Positions 25,973-36,141 of a stretch of 64,000 nt of DNA are shown here, piece by piece (the stretch's first letter is position 1; each line of letters starts with the position of its first letter). The notes beneath the pieces are model-generated. The model had not been told where the DNA came from. It ran no database searches and worked only from the letters and a program-made list of their open reading frames with translations. The stretch is from an uncultured Gemmatimonadales bacterium (GTDB lineage Bacteria > Gemmatimonadota > Gemmatimonadetes > Longimicrobiales > Gaopeijiaceae). The position numbers were made by a program, and so were the translations under genes. The stretch is taken from positions 124,001 through 188,000 of the forward strand of contig CALFPJ010000063.1 in assembly GCA_937919655.1 (NCBI GenBank), read 5' to 3'.

Positions 25973-26504
25973 TGACGTCATCTCCAGGGCAAACGTGTGT
26001 CGCGACGGTGCATCAGGCCGCCGTCCAAAGGGCGTACCCTCGCTCAGTATCTGACTTTGTGCCGCATGCGCAAGCGGCGCTGAGGCCGGAATCTTCGCGG
26101 ATCACGGTATCTGCTTGTTTAGCATGAGGATCCGAGCCTTCGGTGTCGTCCTAAAACGGAGATCGTTCCCACTCGACGGTAGCTGCTCGGCGACGAAGGC
26201 TCAGCATTTTGGACGAGAAGCGACCCTTATAGGGGACGCAGGTTGCATAGGTGGATGCACGCCGAGTGCTGCATGGGCCTGGAGCGAAAACGGGGTCGGG
26301 AATGGCTCGTCCCGAGTGGGGATGGCGCCGCCGGTCGGCGCCAGCCAGATTGGCCCGCCGTTGTGGTCAATGGGTCGCCCCGGAGCTCCGCGGAAGATCG
26401 CACGAAAGTAGTTAACCCCTTGCAATGAGGAGGCAGGGGTGAACGCCACCGTCCATGGAACGATGACGCTGGCCGAAACCCTTTGCGGGCCTTAATGTGA
26501 CGTT
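25973..26504. other. 532-bp divergent intergenic region
   Basis: This lies between the left-going creatininase pair and the right-going DUF1592 gene and should hold both promoters. Short open frames exist (for example 26201-26449 on the minus strand, containing 'GAPGRPIDHNGGPIWLAPTG'), but I recognise no family and see no ribosome-binding site, so I call no gene. No RNA gene or strong hairpin is visible. Confidence 0.4.
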
Positions 26505-28955
26505 ATGCATTGGACCATAGGAACACTCCTGTTCGCGGGCGTGCTACTTGTCTCGCTGGCGCCCCAAAGTGTGCCGGGCCGCGCGGTGGACACGATGGCC
26601 CAGGCGCATTTGAGCAGTGAGCAGTCTTCAGAGGACGACGTCATCCAGCAGTACTGTGTTCGGTGCCACAGTGAGCAACGCCTTACCGGCAACCTGTCAC
26701 TCGAAGATTTCGCGCTTTCGTCGGCGCACCTCAAGCGCGAAACCGCTGAGAAGATGATCCGGAAGCTGAGGGCTGGCATGATGCCGCCACCCGGGGCGCG
26801 ACGGCCGACAGGGGACACGCTTCTCGCGCTCGTGGAGACGCTGGAAGGTCTCATGGACCAATTCGCCACAGCGAATCCGGATCCGGGGGCGCGGCCGTTT
26901 CAACGCATGAATCGTGCCGAGTACGAGAGATCGATCTACGACCTCCTCGGCCTGCAGGTAGACGCGGGTGACTATCTGCCGTTGGACACCAAGAGCGCCA
27001 ACTTCGACAACATCGCGGACGTGCAGATGTTGTCCCCGACGCTATTGGATGCGTACCTGAGCGCGGCGGCCGAGATCAGCCGGCTGGCTGTTGGGGATCC
27101 CGAAGCGTCCGCGAGTGAGACGCAGTTCCGCGTGCCGCGCTGGGTATCCCAAATCGAACGGGTCGAGGGCGCCCCCTTCGGGACACGTGGGGGGACGTCG
27201 GTAATGCACACGTTCCCCGCGGACGGCGAGTACGTTTTCCGGGTCTCGTTCCATCACGAGACCACCGGGACGGCGGTGGGGAATGGACGGTCTGCGCTAC
27301 AGACTGCGGACACTCCGGAACAAGTCGAGATCTCGGTCGATGGAGAGCGTCTCGTGCTGCTCGAGATGGACCGGTGGATGAATGTGTCGGACCCCGGAGG
27401 TGCGGAGATCCGCTCGGAGCCGGTCTTCATCAAGTCCGGCTCCCACCGCGTGTCAGCTGCGTTCATTACACACGCCGAGGGCCCGGTACAAGATCTCATC
27501 GCGCCGCACGACTGGTCGCTGGCGAGCACGGCGATCGCGGGCACCTATGGAATCAACTCGCTGCCACACATCCGCGACTTCGTGATTGGCGGCCCGTTGT
27601 CGACGACCGGGGTGTCTGAGACTCCGATCAGGGAGAGGATCTTCACGTGTCATCCGGAGAACGAGTCGGGTGAAAGGGAATGCGCCAAAGAGATCCTCGA
27701 GGCGCTGGGCGCACGCGCGTTTCGACGTCCCCTCACGGAGCGGGACCGCGCCGCTCTGATCTCGTTTTATGAAGAAGGGAGACTCGAAGGCGACTTCGAC
27801 CGGGGCATACGGACGGGGTTGGAAGCAATTCTTGCGAGCCCGCACTTCGTGTTCCGCTTCGAGCAGCCACCTGAAGGTGTGTCGGCGGGTGAAACGTATC
27901 GACTAGCAGGTGTGGCCTTGGCTTCCAGGCTCTCGTTCTTCTTGTGGGGTACGCCGCCCGATCAGGAATTGAACGATCTTGCCGCCTCAGGCTCTCTCTC
28001 TGACGACGAGGCACTCCAAGGTCAGGTGCGGCGCATGCTTGCCGACCCGAGAGCCGAAGCGATGGGCACTCGCTTCGCGGCCCAGTGGCTGCGCCTCCAG
28101 GACCTGGACAAGATCCATCCCGACGTGCGCCTCGAGCCTGACTTTCATCAACAGCTTGCGGACGCGATGCGCCGTGAGACTGAGCTCTTTTTTTACAGCT
28201 TGGTACGGGACGACAGAAGCGTGTTGGACTTATTCGAGGCCGACTACACCTATGTGAACGAACGCCTCGCGCGCCACTACGGAATGGAAGGTGTGGTAGG
28301 GGAGGGCTTCCAGCGGGTCACCTACACCGACGAGAGACGCAGGGGGCTCCTCGGCCACGCCAGCATTTTGACCATGACGTCCCATGCGGGCAGAACTTCC
28401 CCCGTGCTCCGAGGCAAGTGGGTCATGGAGGTGCTGTTGGGCACCCCGCCTCCGCCTCCACCGCCGGGGGTTCCAGATCTAGAAGAGGTCGAGGGATCTG
28501 CCGCGGGTGTGTTGCTGACGACGCGCGAACGCATGGCGGAGCACTCGAGTAGCCCGAGCTGCAATTCATGTCACCGGTTTATGGATCCCATCGGTCTCGC
28601 GCTCGACAACTTCGGCGTGGCGGGGAAGTGGCGCATTCGTGAAAACGGGCAGCCGTTGGACACAAATGGTGAGTTGTATGACGGCACCTCGATCTCCGGT
28701 CCTAGCGATCTTCGCCGCGCGCTCCTAGCGCGGCCGATCCCGTTGGTGCGGACGTTCACCGAGAATCTCATGGCTTACGCTATGGGTCGCCGAGTAGAGT
28801 ACTTCGATCAAACCGCGCTCCGGGCCATTGTGGCAGACGCTGAGCGCCAGGACTACCGTATGTCGGCGTTCATCATTGGGGTCGTGATGAGCGACGGATT
28901 CCGCATGCAGCGTGCCGGCGCAGTTGCCGAACCCGCTTCAGGCGTCGAGAACTAG
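26505..28955 (+). CDS. DUF1587/1595/1592/1588/1585 exported protein with two CxxCH motifs (cassette A)
   Basis: 816 residues with a signal peptide. An N-terminal haem-type CVRCH lies near residue 51, then the Planctomycete-type series: DUF1587 ('FQRMNRAEYERSIYDLLGL'), a carbohydrate-binding-like beta region, DUF1595 ('RAFRRPLTERDRAAL'), DUF1592 ('ASRLSFFLWGTPPD', 'RFAAQWLRLQDLDKIHPD'), DUF1588 ('GHASILTMTSHAGRTSPVLR', seven prolines in a row, then CNSCH near 685) and DUF1585 ('RTFTENLMAYAMGRRVEYFD'). It is probably a periplasmic multidomain cytochrome-like protein of unknown reaction. The next gene starts 11 bp downstream, followed by an ankyrin gene with a 4-bp overlap. A close paralog is at 32253-34721. 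Confidence 0.88.
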   Translation: MHWTIGTLLFAGVLLVSLAPQSVPGRAVDTMAQAHLSSEQSSEDDVIQQYCVRCHSEQRLTGNLSLEDFALSSAHLKRETAEKMIRKLRAGMMPPPGARRPTGDTLLALVETLEGLMDQFATANPDPGARPFQRMNRAEYERSIYDLLGLQVDAGDYLPLDTKSANFDNIADVQMLSPTLLDAYLSAAAEISRLAVGDPEASASETQFRVPRWVSQIERVEGAPFGTRGGTSVMHTFPADGEYVFRVSFHHETTGTAVGNGRSALQTADTPEQVEISVDGERLVLLEMDRWMNVSDPGGAEIRSEPVFIKSGSHRVSAAFITHAEGPVQDLIAPHDWSLASTAIAGTYGINSLPHIRDFVIGGPLSTTGVSETPIRERIFTCHPENESGERECAKEILEALGARAFRRPLTERDRAALISFYEEGRLEGDFDRGIRTGLEAILASPHFVFRFEQPPEGVSAGETYRLAGVALASRLSFFLWGTPPDQELNDLAASGSLSDDEALQGQVRRMLADPRAEAMGTRFAAQWLRLQDLDKIHPDVRLEPDFHQQLADAMRRETELFFYSLVRDDRSVLDLFEADYTYVNERLARHYGMEGVVGEGFQRVTYTDERRRGLLGHASILTMTSHAGRTSPVLRGKWVMEVLLGTPPPPPPPGVPDLEEVEGSAAGVLLTTRERMAEHSSSPSCNSCHRFMDPIGLALDNFGVAGKWRIRENGQPLDTNGELYDGTSISGPSDLRRALLARPIPLVRTFTENLMAYAMGRRVEYFDQTALRAIVADAERQDYRMSAFIIGVVMSDGFRMQRAGAVAEPASGVEN

Positions 28956-28966
28956 AGGAGCGTGAC

Positions 28967-30355
28967 ATGCACATCATGACCGGCAAACACATCCCGAGGC
29001 GGACATTCATTCGTGGCATGGGCGCGTCCGTGGCGTTGCCGCTTCTGGACGCAATGATCCCGGCCGGGCGCCTAAGCGCTCGAGCCGCCCAGGCCGCCGA
29101 TCCCACACGTTTGGTGGCCATCGAGATCGTGCATGGTGCCGCGGGCAGCAACGAATGGGGTGCCTCGCAAAATCTGTGGTCACCGGCAGACACAGGCCGC
29201 GGCTTCGATCTCACCCCAAGCTCTCTTCTCCCTCTGGATCCGTGGCGTGACTATCTGACGATCATCAGCAACACTGACGTCAGGCACGCAGAGGCTGCGA
29301 TGGCCAAGGAGATCGGTGGGGACCACTTCCGATCGAGTTCGGTGTTTCTGACCCAATCGCACCCAAAACAGACCGAAAGTTCGGACGTCGAGGTGGGTGT
29401 GTCTCTCGACCAGATGTACGCGCGGCGTTTCGGCCAAGATACCCCGATTCCGTCCATGCAGCTGTGCATCGAAAACGTCGATCAAGCGGGTGGATGTGCC
29501 TACGGGTACGCGTGCGTTTACACCGACACCATCAGTTGGGCATCACCCACGGAGCCACTTCCCATGGTGAGGGATCCGCGGGTGGCGTTCGATCGTCTGT
29601 TCGGGGCGGGGGGAAGCGCCAAAGAACGTGCGTCGCGCCGCCGCACGAGCCGGAGCATCCTGGACTGGATCGCGGAGGACGTGGCCCAACTGAAGCGGGC
29701 GCTGGGGCCGAACGATCTTCAGCGTCTAGATCGGTATCTGGATAACGTCCGGGAGCTTGAGCGCCGCATTCAGGGCGTGGAGGCGCAGAATTTGTCCGGA
29801 GAAGTTCGCGCGCTCCCGGAGGCGCCTGCCGGAGTGCCGGACTCGTTCAGCGATCATGTGAAGTTGATGTTTGACCTTCAGGCGCTTGCCTTCGCGTCGG
29901 ATATGACCCGCGTCTTCTCTCTGAAGTTGGGCCGCGACGCCTCCTCACGCGTCTACCCGGAGAGCGGGGTCGACACACCGTTCCATCCGTCTTCACACCA
30001 CGGGGGGCGTGAAGCCGCGGTGACGGAGTTCGCGGAGATCAACAAGTACCACGTCGGCTTGCTCCCGTACTTCATGGAGAAGCTCAAGGAGATCGAAGAG
30101 GGGGAGTCAAACCTCCTGGATAAGACGATGATCCTTTACGGCTCCCCAATGGCAGATGGGAACCTCCACAATCACCGGCGCTGCCCGTTGATCGTGCTCG
30201 GAGGGGCGCAAGGCAGGCTGGCCGGGAATCTCCATGTGAAGGCCCCTGACGGTACGCCGATGGCCAACGCGATGCTCACGCTCATGCATGAACTGGGCAT
30301 GGACGACCTTGAGACCTTTGGGGACAGCACGGGCGCGCTGTCTTTGTCGGGATGA
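28967..30355 (+). CDS. DUF1552 exported protein (cassette A)
   Basis: 462 residues. The leader 'RRTFIRGMGASVALPLLDAM' is a twin-arginine-type signal, so the protein is probably exported folded. The body matches DUF1552, a relative of DUF1501 and of the alkaline-phosphatase/sulfatase superfamily: 'VHGAAGSNEWGASQNLW', 'GGDHFRSSSVFLTQSHPKQT', 'DQMYARRFGQDTPIPSMQL', 'HPSSHHGGREAAVTEFAEI', 'DKTMILYGSPMADGNLHNH'. The His/Asp-rich blocks near 'SSHHGG' and 'NLHNH' look like metal ligands. It always travels with DUF1592 proteins; function is unknown. An AGAGGAG run sits before the start. Its TGA overlaps the ankyrin ATG. Confidence 0.88.
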   Translation: MHIMTGKHIPRRTFIRGMGASVALPLLDAMIPAGRLSARAAQAADPTRLVAIEIVHGAAGSNEWGASQNLWSPADTGRGFDLTPSSLLPLDPWRDYLTIISNTDVRHAEAAMAKEIGGDHFRSSSVFLTQSHPKQTESSDVEVGVSLDQMYARRFGQDTPIPSMQLCIENVDQAGGCAYGYACVYTDTISWASPTEPLPMVRDPRVAFDRLFGAGGSAKERASRRRTSRSILDWIAEDVAQLKRALGPNDLQRLDRYLDNVRELERRIQGVEAQNLSGEVRALPEAPAGVPDSFSDHVKLMFDLQALAFASDMTRVFSLKLGRDASSRVYPESGVDTPFHPSSHHGGREAAVTEFAEINKYHVGLLPYFMEKLKEIEEGESNLLDKTMILYGSPMADGNLHNHRRCPLIVLGGAQGRLAGNLHVKAPDGTPMANAMLTLMHELGMDDLETFGDSTGALSLSG

Positions 30356-32160
30356 CCCTCATGACGAGACAAGGCGCAAAGAGACGTAATCCCTTGGGGC
30401 ACAGGCTTCTGTTCGCCGCACTGACGACCACCTTGATGGCGGCGGGGATCCCGACGGACGTTGCGGATTCTCCGGTAGCCGATGCCGCGATGAGGGGCGA
30501 CATCGCCGGAGTGCGAGCACTTCTGGAAAATGGCGCCGACATGGATGCGGCCCAGGGTGACGGGATGACCGCACTCCACTGGGCTGCGGTGACGGGGAAC
30601 GCCGAGTTGGCCGCACTCCTGATTGCCGGCGACGCTTACTTAGAGGGAGAGACGCGGCTGGGGGCCTACCGCCCTCTTCACTTGGCCGCGAAGAACGGCA
30701 ATGCGGCGATTCTGGCCGCCCTTCTGGATGCGGGCGCTGAAGTCGACTCGGAAACGGCAACCGGAGCTGTCACGGCTCTCCATTTCGCGTCGGCTTCTGG
30801 AATCGAGGATGCTGTGCGCACGCTGATCGATCATGGAGCTGACGTCGGGCGCCGAGAGGGAACGTGGGGGCAGACACCCTTGATGTTCGCAGCCGCCTCA
30901 GGCCGGGCCGGTACTGCGAAGCTATTGGTCGACGCTGGCGCGGACCCTGACGTGATTGCAGAAGTCTTGGACATGCCCACGCGTGACGCCCAGGATCGTG
31001 AGGACGAGGCACGATCGCGCGAACTCCGTGGGCAAACCGGGCGTTCGTCGGGGGAGGCGAGTGTTGGAGGGGCGGGCGCGGGGCCGGGCACCCCCCCTAC
31101 TGCGCGGGTCGACCCGAACGAGGCTCAACGGGACCGTGGCGCCCAGCGGCTGTCCGCTGCAGAGCTGATCGGTGGCTATGGGGGATTGAGCGCGCTGTTG
31201 TTGGCCGTGCGCGAGGGACACGTCCAGGCGGCCACTCAGCTTCTGGATCTGGGCGCCGACATCAATCTGGCCAGCGGGGGTGACCATACGACTCCCCTCC
31301 TCATGGCATCCATCAACGGCCATTTCGACTTGGCCATGGAATTGTTCCAGCGCGGAGCGGACCCGAGCATCGCGAGCGGGGCAGGCGCGACGCCGCTCTA
31401 CGTGGTTCTCAATACGGAGTGGATCCCAAAGTCTCGGCACCCGCAGCCCACACACCGGTTGCAGCAAGAAGTCACGTATCTGGACCTGATGCGCGCATTT
31501 CTAGACCACGGGGTGGATCCGAACCTCGGACTCACGAAACAGCTGTGGTTCACGACGTTCGGTGACGACTATCTAGGGGTGGACCGAGGGGGCGCGACTC
31601 CCTTCTGGCGTGCCGCGTACGCATTGGATATCGAGGCGATGCGCATGCTCGTCTCGTATGGTGCAGATTCCTCTTCGCCGACACTTAGGCCGCCTGCGCG
31701 GGCTCGCCGCGGGGGACCAGGCGCCGACGCCCCGGGTGGCGCATCGGGCGGAGACCCCTCAGGGCTTCCACCAGTTCCCGTTGGCGGTCCAGGAGTTTGG
31801 CCGATCCACGCCGCGTCTGGTGTAGGATACGGCGAGGGTTTTGCGGGCAACATCCACCGGCACGCCCCTGAAGCCTGGCTGCCGGCCGTTCGTTATTTGG
31901 TGGAAGAACGCGGCGCAGACGTGAACGCCCGCGACCACAACGGGTATAACGCGATTCACCATGCGGCTTCACGAGGGGACAACGAGTTGATCCTCTATCT
32001 GGTCCAAAAAGGCGGGGACGTTTCTGCCGTGAGCCGGGCTGGGCAGACCACGGTCGACATGGCTAACGGCCCAGCGCAGAGAATTTCGCCATTCCCGGAG
32101 ACGATCGCGCTCCTAGAGGGGCTCGGTGCGAAGAACAACCACAATTGTGTGGGTTGCTGA
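30352..32160 (+). CDS. exported ankyrin-repeat protein with C-terminal CVGC (cassette A)
   Basis: 602 residues. A hydrophobic leader ('LLFAALTTTLMAAGI') precedes ankyrin repeats such as 'GDGMTALHWAAVTGNAELAA', 'YRPLHLAAKNGNAAILAA', 'TALHFASASGIEDAVRTL', 'QTPLMFAAASGRAGTAKL', a low-complexity Gly/Pro linker near 225-255, more repeats, a conserved block with 'WPIHAASGVGYGEGFAGNIH' and terminal repeats. It ends '...NHNCVGC', two Cys spaced by two residues, also found in the second copy. Ankyrin repeats bind proteins; the partner is probably a DUF1592 or DUF1552 protein from the same operon. The ATG overlaps the DUF1552 stop; an ATG at 30361 is an alternative. Confidence 0.88.
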   Translation: MTLMTRQGAKRRNPLGHRLLFAALTTTLMAAGIPTDVADSPVADAAMRGDIAGVRALLENGADMDAAQGDGMTALHWAAVTGNAELAALLIAGDAYLEGETRLGAYRPLHLAAKNGNAAILAALLDAGAEVDSETATGAVTALHFASASGIEDAVRTLIDHGADVGRREGTWGQTPLMFAAASGRAGTAKLLVDAGADPDVIAEVLDMPTRDAQDREDEARSRELRGQTGRSSGEASVGGAGAGPGTPPTARVDPNEAQRDRGAQRLSAAELIGGYGGLSALLLAVREGHVQAATQLLDLGADINLASGGDHTTPLLMASINGHFDLAMELFQRGADPSIASGAGATPLYVVLNTEWIPKSRHPQPTHRLQQEVTYLDLMRAFLDHGVDPNLGLTKQLWFTTFGDDYLGVDRGGATPFWRAAYALDIEAMRMLVSYGADSSSPTLRPPARARRGGPGADAPGGASGGDPSGLPPVPVGGPGVWPIHAASGVGYGEGFAGNIHRHAPEAWLPAVRYLVEERGADVNARDHNGYNAIHHAASRGDNELILYLVQKGGDVSAVSRAGQTTVDMANGPAQRISPFPETIALLEGLGAKNNHNCVGC

Positions 32161-32252
32161 CCGATTTATTCGTGGTATCGCAGGATCTGACAGCGTATAG
32201 TGACTAGCAGAATGTTCACAAATGGGTTCGGGCCCGCAGGGAGGGCTGTTAA

Positions 32253-34721
32253 ATGAGGATACTCAGCGCGATGACGGCGCTCGGCGTTGTGCTTATCGTC
32301 GCGAGTGAATCCACGCCGGATAAGGCGCCTGGATTCTTCTTATCGTCGGCGGCGGTCCCTGTGGACGTGGTCCACGAGCCCGGGCTGCCGTCCGCTGAAG
32401 ACAATGACGTCATTCAGCGCTACTGCGTCCGCTGCCACAGTGATGCCCGTCTAACCGGCAACCTGTCGTTGGAAGCGTTCGATGCCGCAGACCCGGAAGC
32501 GAACGCGGTCATCGCAGAGCGTATGGTCCGCAAGCTCAGGGCGGGAATGATGCCGCCTCCTGGGGCCCGCAGGCCTACTGGCGACACCTTGCTTCAACTC
32601 GTGCAGGGCCTGGAAGCGCGTCTCGATGCATCCGCGGCCGCGAATCCGAATCCCGGCATCCGCACGTTTCAGCGGCTGAACAGAATCGATTACGAACGGT
32701 CCATTCTTGCTCTGCTCGCGCTCGAAGTGAACGCCGGAGCGTTCCTCCCGCTCGACACCAAGAGCGCGAACTTCGACAACATCGCAGACGTGCAGCTGCT
32801 CTCCCCGACGCTGCTCGACGCCTATATGAACGCGGCCACCGAAATCAGCCGCCTCGCCGTAGGTGATGCGGACGCGCTGCCGAGAACGGCCACGTACACC
32901 AACGCTGGCTACGTGACCCAATGGGACCGCGCGGACGGCGCACCGTTTGGCACCCGCGGTGGAATTTCCGTCACACACACGTTCCCGGCGGACGCAGAAT
33001 ACGTGTTCAATTTGGCGTTCGAGCACACGACGACGGGCGGCTTTTTCGGGAGCACGATTCCCGATGAACAGATCGAAATTTCGATCGATGGCGAGCGGGT
33101 ACAGCTTATCGATGTAGATCGATGGATGGACGTTTCAGATCCAAATGGCGTCAACATGCGCTCAGACTCGATCTTCGTTCGAGCTGGCCCGCACCGGGTG
33201 ACCGCTGCCTTTCTCCAGCAGAGCGAGGGGCCGAAGGAAGACCTGGTCTCCCCGCATGCGTGGTCAATCACGGACCGGCAGGTAGGTGCTGGCGGGTACG
33301 GAATCACGGCGCTCGCGCATCTCAAGGACATGGCCGTCGTGGGCCCGTACAACGCCACTGGGGTTTCGGACACGCCGAGCCGCGACCGGATCTTCAGTTG
33401 CCGTCCGACGTCTTCGGGAGAGGCACGTCCTTGCGCCGAGGAGATCATGACGCGGCTGGCCCGCCAGGCGTTTCGGCGACCGGTGACCGGTGCGGACGTG
33501 GACGGTCTCATGTCTTTTTATGACCAAGGCGCCGCCGACGCGGACTTCGAACGAGGCGTACGGACTGGGCTGGAGGCGATGCTCTCGAGCCCCGACTTTG
33601 TGTTCCGGTTCGAGGAGCCAGCGGGTGCGGTCACGCCTGGAGAATCCTACCGGCTCAGTGATGGCGCCGTCGCATCACGACTGTCTTTCTTCCTTTGGGG
33701 CACGCCGCCGGACGAAGAACTCCTGGGTCTTGCAGAACGAGACGCGCTGGGGAATGAGGAGACTTTCCGCAAACAGATCCTTCGGATGTTGGCTGATCCG
33801 CGAGCGGAAGCCCTGGGCACACGGTTCGCGGCGCAATGGCTCCGTCTGGACGACTTGGAGAAGGTCCATCCGGATCGACTCCTCTTCCCGGACTTCCACC
33901 AGCAGCTCGCGGATGCGATGCGCCGGGAGACCGAGCTTTTCTTCAGCAGCCTGGTCCAAGAAGACCGTAGTGCTCTGGAGTTGTACTCGGCTGACTACAC
34001 GTACTTGAATGAGCGGCTCGCCTTCCACTACGGCATTGACGGCGTGATTGGGGACGAATTCCGCCGCGTTGAATATCCAGATGAGACACGCCGCGGCCTA
34101 CTTGGGCACGGGAGTATTCTGACACTCACGTCCCACGCTGGGCGTACATCACCCGTGCTTCGTGGCAAGTGGGTGATGGAGGTGCTGCTTGGAACGCCGC
34201 CGCCGCCTCCTCCGCCTGGCGTGGCAGACCTCGATGAGACGGAGGGCTCCGAAGACGGGCGCTTCCTCACGACGAGAGAGCGGATGGAGATCCACCGCAC
34301 GAGCCCCACGTGTAATTCGTGTCACCGCTTCATGGACCCGATCGGGCTCGCGCTCGACAACTTCGACGTTACGGGCCGGTGGCGGATTCGTGAAAACGGC
34401 ATGCCGCTCGACACTCAGGGCGAGTTGTATGACGGCACCGCGATCACGAGCCCAATGGAGCTACAGCAAGCGCTCGTTGCACGTCCGATTCCGCTTATCC
34501 GGACGTTCACGGAGAACCTCATGGCCTACGCCTTGGGACGCCGCGTAGAACATTTTGATCAACCGACTGTACGTGCCATCGCGGCCCGTGCCGCAGAAAA
34601 CGACTACCGCATGTCTGAGTTCATCATGGGTGTAGTCACGAGTGACGCGTTCCGCATGCAGCGTGCCCCGGACGTGACCGTCGATGGAATCACAAGTGGC
34701 GCCGCCGCGCGGCACCCCTAG
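32253..34721 (+). CDS. DUF1587/1595/1592/1588/1585 exported protein with two CxxCH motifs (cassette B)
   Basis: 822 residues, a paralog of 26505-28955 with the same domain order. CVRCH is near residue 58 and CNSCH near 686. Long blocks are identical in both copies ('RKLRAGMMPPPGARRPTGDT', 'LPLDTKSANFDNIADVQ', 'TSHAGRTSPVLRGKWVMEVL', 'CNSCHRFMDPIGLALDNF'), whereas the beta region at about 200-330 and the leader have diverged. The run of seven prolines in DUF1588 is kept. A purine-rich AGGGAGGG (32238-32245) precedes the ATG. It begins 92 bp after cassette A ends, and the gap contains a TATAGT box (32196-32201) that may be part of a promoter for this copy. Confidence 0.88.
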   Translation: MRILSAMTALGVVLIVASESTPDKAPGFFLSSAAVPVDVVHEPGLPSAEDNDVIQRYCVRCHSDARLTGNLSLEAFDAADPEANAVIAERMVRKLRAGMMPPPGARRPTGDTLLQLVQGLEARLDASAAANPNPGIRTFQRLNRIDYERSILALLALEVNAGAFLPLDTKSANFDNIADVQLLSPTLLDAYMNAATEISRLAVGDADALPRTATYTNAGYVTQWDRADGAPFGTRGGISVTHTFPADAEYVFNLAFEHTTTGGFFGSTIPDEQIEISIDGERVQLIDVDRWMDVSDPNGVNMRSDSIFVRAGPHRVTAAFLQQSEGPKEDLVSPHAWSITDRQVGAGGYGITALAHLKDMAVVGPYNATGVSDTPSRDRIFSCRPTSSGEARPCAEEIMTRLARQAFRRPVTGADVDGLMSFYDQGAADADFERGVRTGLEAMLSSPDFVFRFEEPAGAVTPGESYRLSDGAVASRLSFFLWGTPPDEELLGLAERDALGNEETFRKQILRMLADPRAEALGTRFAAQWLRLDDLEKVHPDRLLFPDFHQQLADAMRRETELFFSSLVQEDRSALELYSADYTYLNERLAFHYGIDGVIGDEFRRVEYPDETRRGLLGHGSILTLTSHAGRTSPVLRGKWVMEVLLGTPPPPPPPGVADLDETEGSEDGRFLTTRERMEIHRTSPTCNSCHRFMDPIGLALDNFDVTGRWRIRENGMPLDTQGELYDGTAITSPMELQQALVARPIPLIRTFTENLMAYALGRRVEHFDQPTVRAIAARAAENDYRMSEFIMGVVTSDAFRMQRAPDVTVDGITSGAAARHP

Positions 34722-34730
34722 GAGAGTCAT

Positions 34731-36137
34731 ATGGAGTTCATCACTGGAAAGCACCTGCCAAGGCGGACATTCTTGAAGGGTATGGGCGCGACGGTTGCGC
34801 TCCCGCTACTTGATGCGATGGAGCCGGCAGGCCGGGTCTGGTCGAAGCTTCCCCGGGCCGTTGACCCGACGCGCCTCGTCACCATCGAGATGGTGCATGG
34901 TGCTGCCGGGAGCAACGAATGGGGTGCCAGTCAGAATCTGTGGGCGCCAGCCGAGGTGGGGCGTGATTTCGATCTCTCCACGAGCGCACTAAGTCCGCTA
35001 GAGCCTTATCGCGATCATCTGACGATCATCAGCAACACAGACGTGCGCATGGCGGAGGCGTTCCAATCGACTGAGATCGGGGGCGACCACTTCCGATCGA
35101 GCGCGGTGTTTCTTACTCAGGCGCATCCGAAACAAACAGAGGGTTCGGATGTGTACGTGGGCACCTCGCTTGATCAGCTCTATGCGAACCGGTTCGGACA
35201 GGACACGCCGATCCCGTCCATGCAATTGTGTATTGAGAACATCAATCAATCGGGCGGGTGCGCGTACGGGTACACGTGCGTCTATACGGACTCGATTAGT
35301 TGGGCGACCCCGACCCAGCCTCTGCCCGTGATCCGCGATCCTCGGGTGGCGTTCGATCAGCTGTTCGGTGCTGGCGGCACGGCAGAAGAACGAGACGCGC
35401 GTCGCAGGACCAACAAGAGCATTCTAGACTGGGTCGCGGGGCGCGTGGCCACACTACGCACGCAACTGGGCCCTAACGACCTCGAGCGGCTGGACAGGTA
35501 CCTCGAGAACGTTCGGGAGATCGAGCGCCGTATTCAGAGTGTCGAGGCGCACAACATGAGTGGCGCTCCGCGCGAGTTGCCTGAGGCCCCGGCCGGTGTT
35601 CCAGATTCCTTCGAAGAGCACATGCGCCTGATGTTCGACATTCAGGCGCTGGCGTTTGCGTCTGACATCACACGTGTCTTTTCCCTGAAGATGGGTCGCG
35701 ATTCTTCCGCCCGTGTTTATTCGGAGAGCGGCTCGGATCGGCCGTTCCACCCGGCGTCACACCACGGCGGCCGAGAGGCCGGGATCCTCGAATTCTCGAA
35801 GATCAACCAGTACCACGTGAGCATGTTGCCTTACTTCTTGGACAAGCTGAAGGATCTCCAGGAGGGTGAGGGCAACATGCTGGATAAAACGATGATCATG
35901 TACGGTTCGCCGATGGCGGACGCGAATTTGCACAACCACCGGCGTGCGCCACTCATCGCGCTGGGCAAGGCTAACGGGGCGCTAGAAGGCGGCGTGCACC
36001 TCCGGGCGCCCGATGGCACGCCGATGGCCAACCCGATGCTCAGCATGATGCACGGACTGGGGATGGACGACATGGAGAGCTTCGGAGACAGCACTGGAGA
36101 GTTCTCGCTCAGCTCCACTACCCGCTCGCAGGGTTGA
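34731..36137 (+). CDS. DUF1552 exported protein (cassette B)
   Basis: 468 residues, a paralog of 28967-30355. The leader is 'RRTFLKGMGATVALPLLDAM', again Tat-like. The metal-like blocks are unchanged ('HPASHHGGREAGILEFSKI', 'DKTMIMYGSPMADANLHNH'), and so is 'GGCAYGYTCVYTDSISWATP'. Conservation of these blocks in both copies supports them as functional. It starts 9 bp after the DUF1592 stop and ends 4 bp before the ankyrin start, so the three genes form one transcript. Function is unknown; a phosphatase/sulfatase-like hydrolase is possible from the superfamily link only. Confidence 0.88.
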   Translation: MEFITGKHLPRRTFLKGMGATVALPLLDAMEPAGRVWSKLPRAVDPTRLVTIEMVHGAAGSNEWGASQNLWAPAEVGRDFDLSTSALSPLEPYRDHLTIISNTDVRMAEAFQSTEIGGDHFRSSAVFLTQAHPKQTEGSDVYVGTSLDQLYANRFGQDTPIPSMQLCIENINQSGGCAYGYTCVYTDSISWATPTQPLPVIRDPRVAFDQLFGAGGTAEERDARRRTNKSILDWVAGRVATLRTQLGPNDLERLDRYLENVREIERRIQSVEAHNMSGAPRELPEAPAGVPDSFEEHMRLMFDIQALAFASDITRVFSLKMGRDSSARVYSESGSDRPFHPASHHGGREAGILEFSKINQYHVSMLPYFLDKLKDLQEGEGNMLDKTMIMYGSPMADANLHNHRRAPLIALGKANGALEGGVHLRAPDGTPMANPMLSMMHGLGMDDMESFGDSTGEFSLSSTTRSQG

Positions 36138-36141
36138 GTCG

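Noticed and set aside
26201-26449. 82-codon minus-strand frame in the gap before cassette A
   Set aside because: No family, no ribosome-binding site and no partner; 'PGRPIDHNGGPIWLAPTG' is suggestive of protein but not enough.
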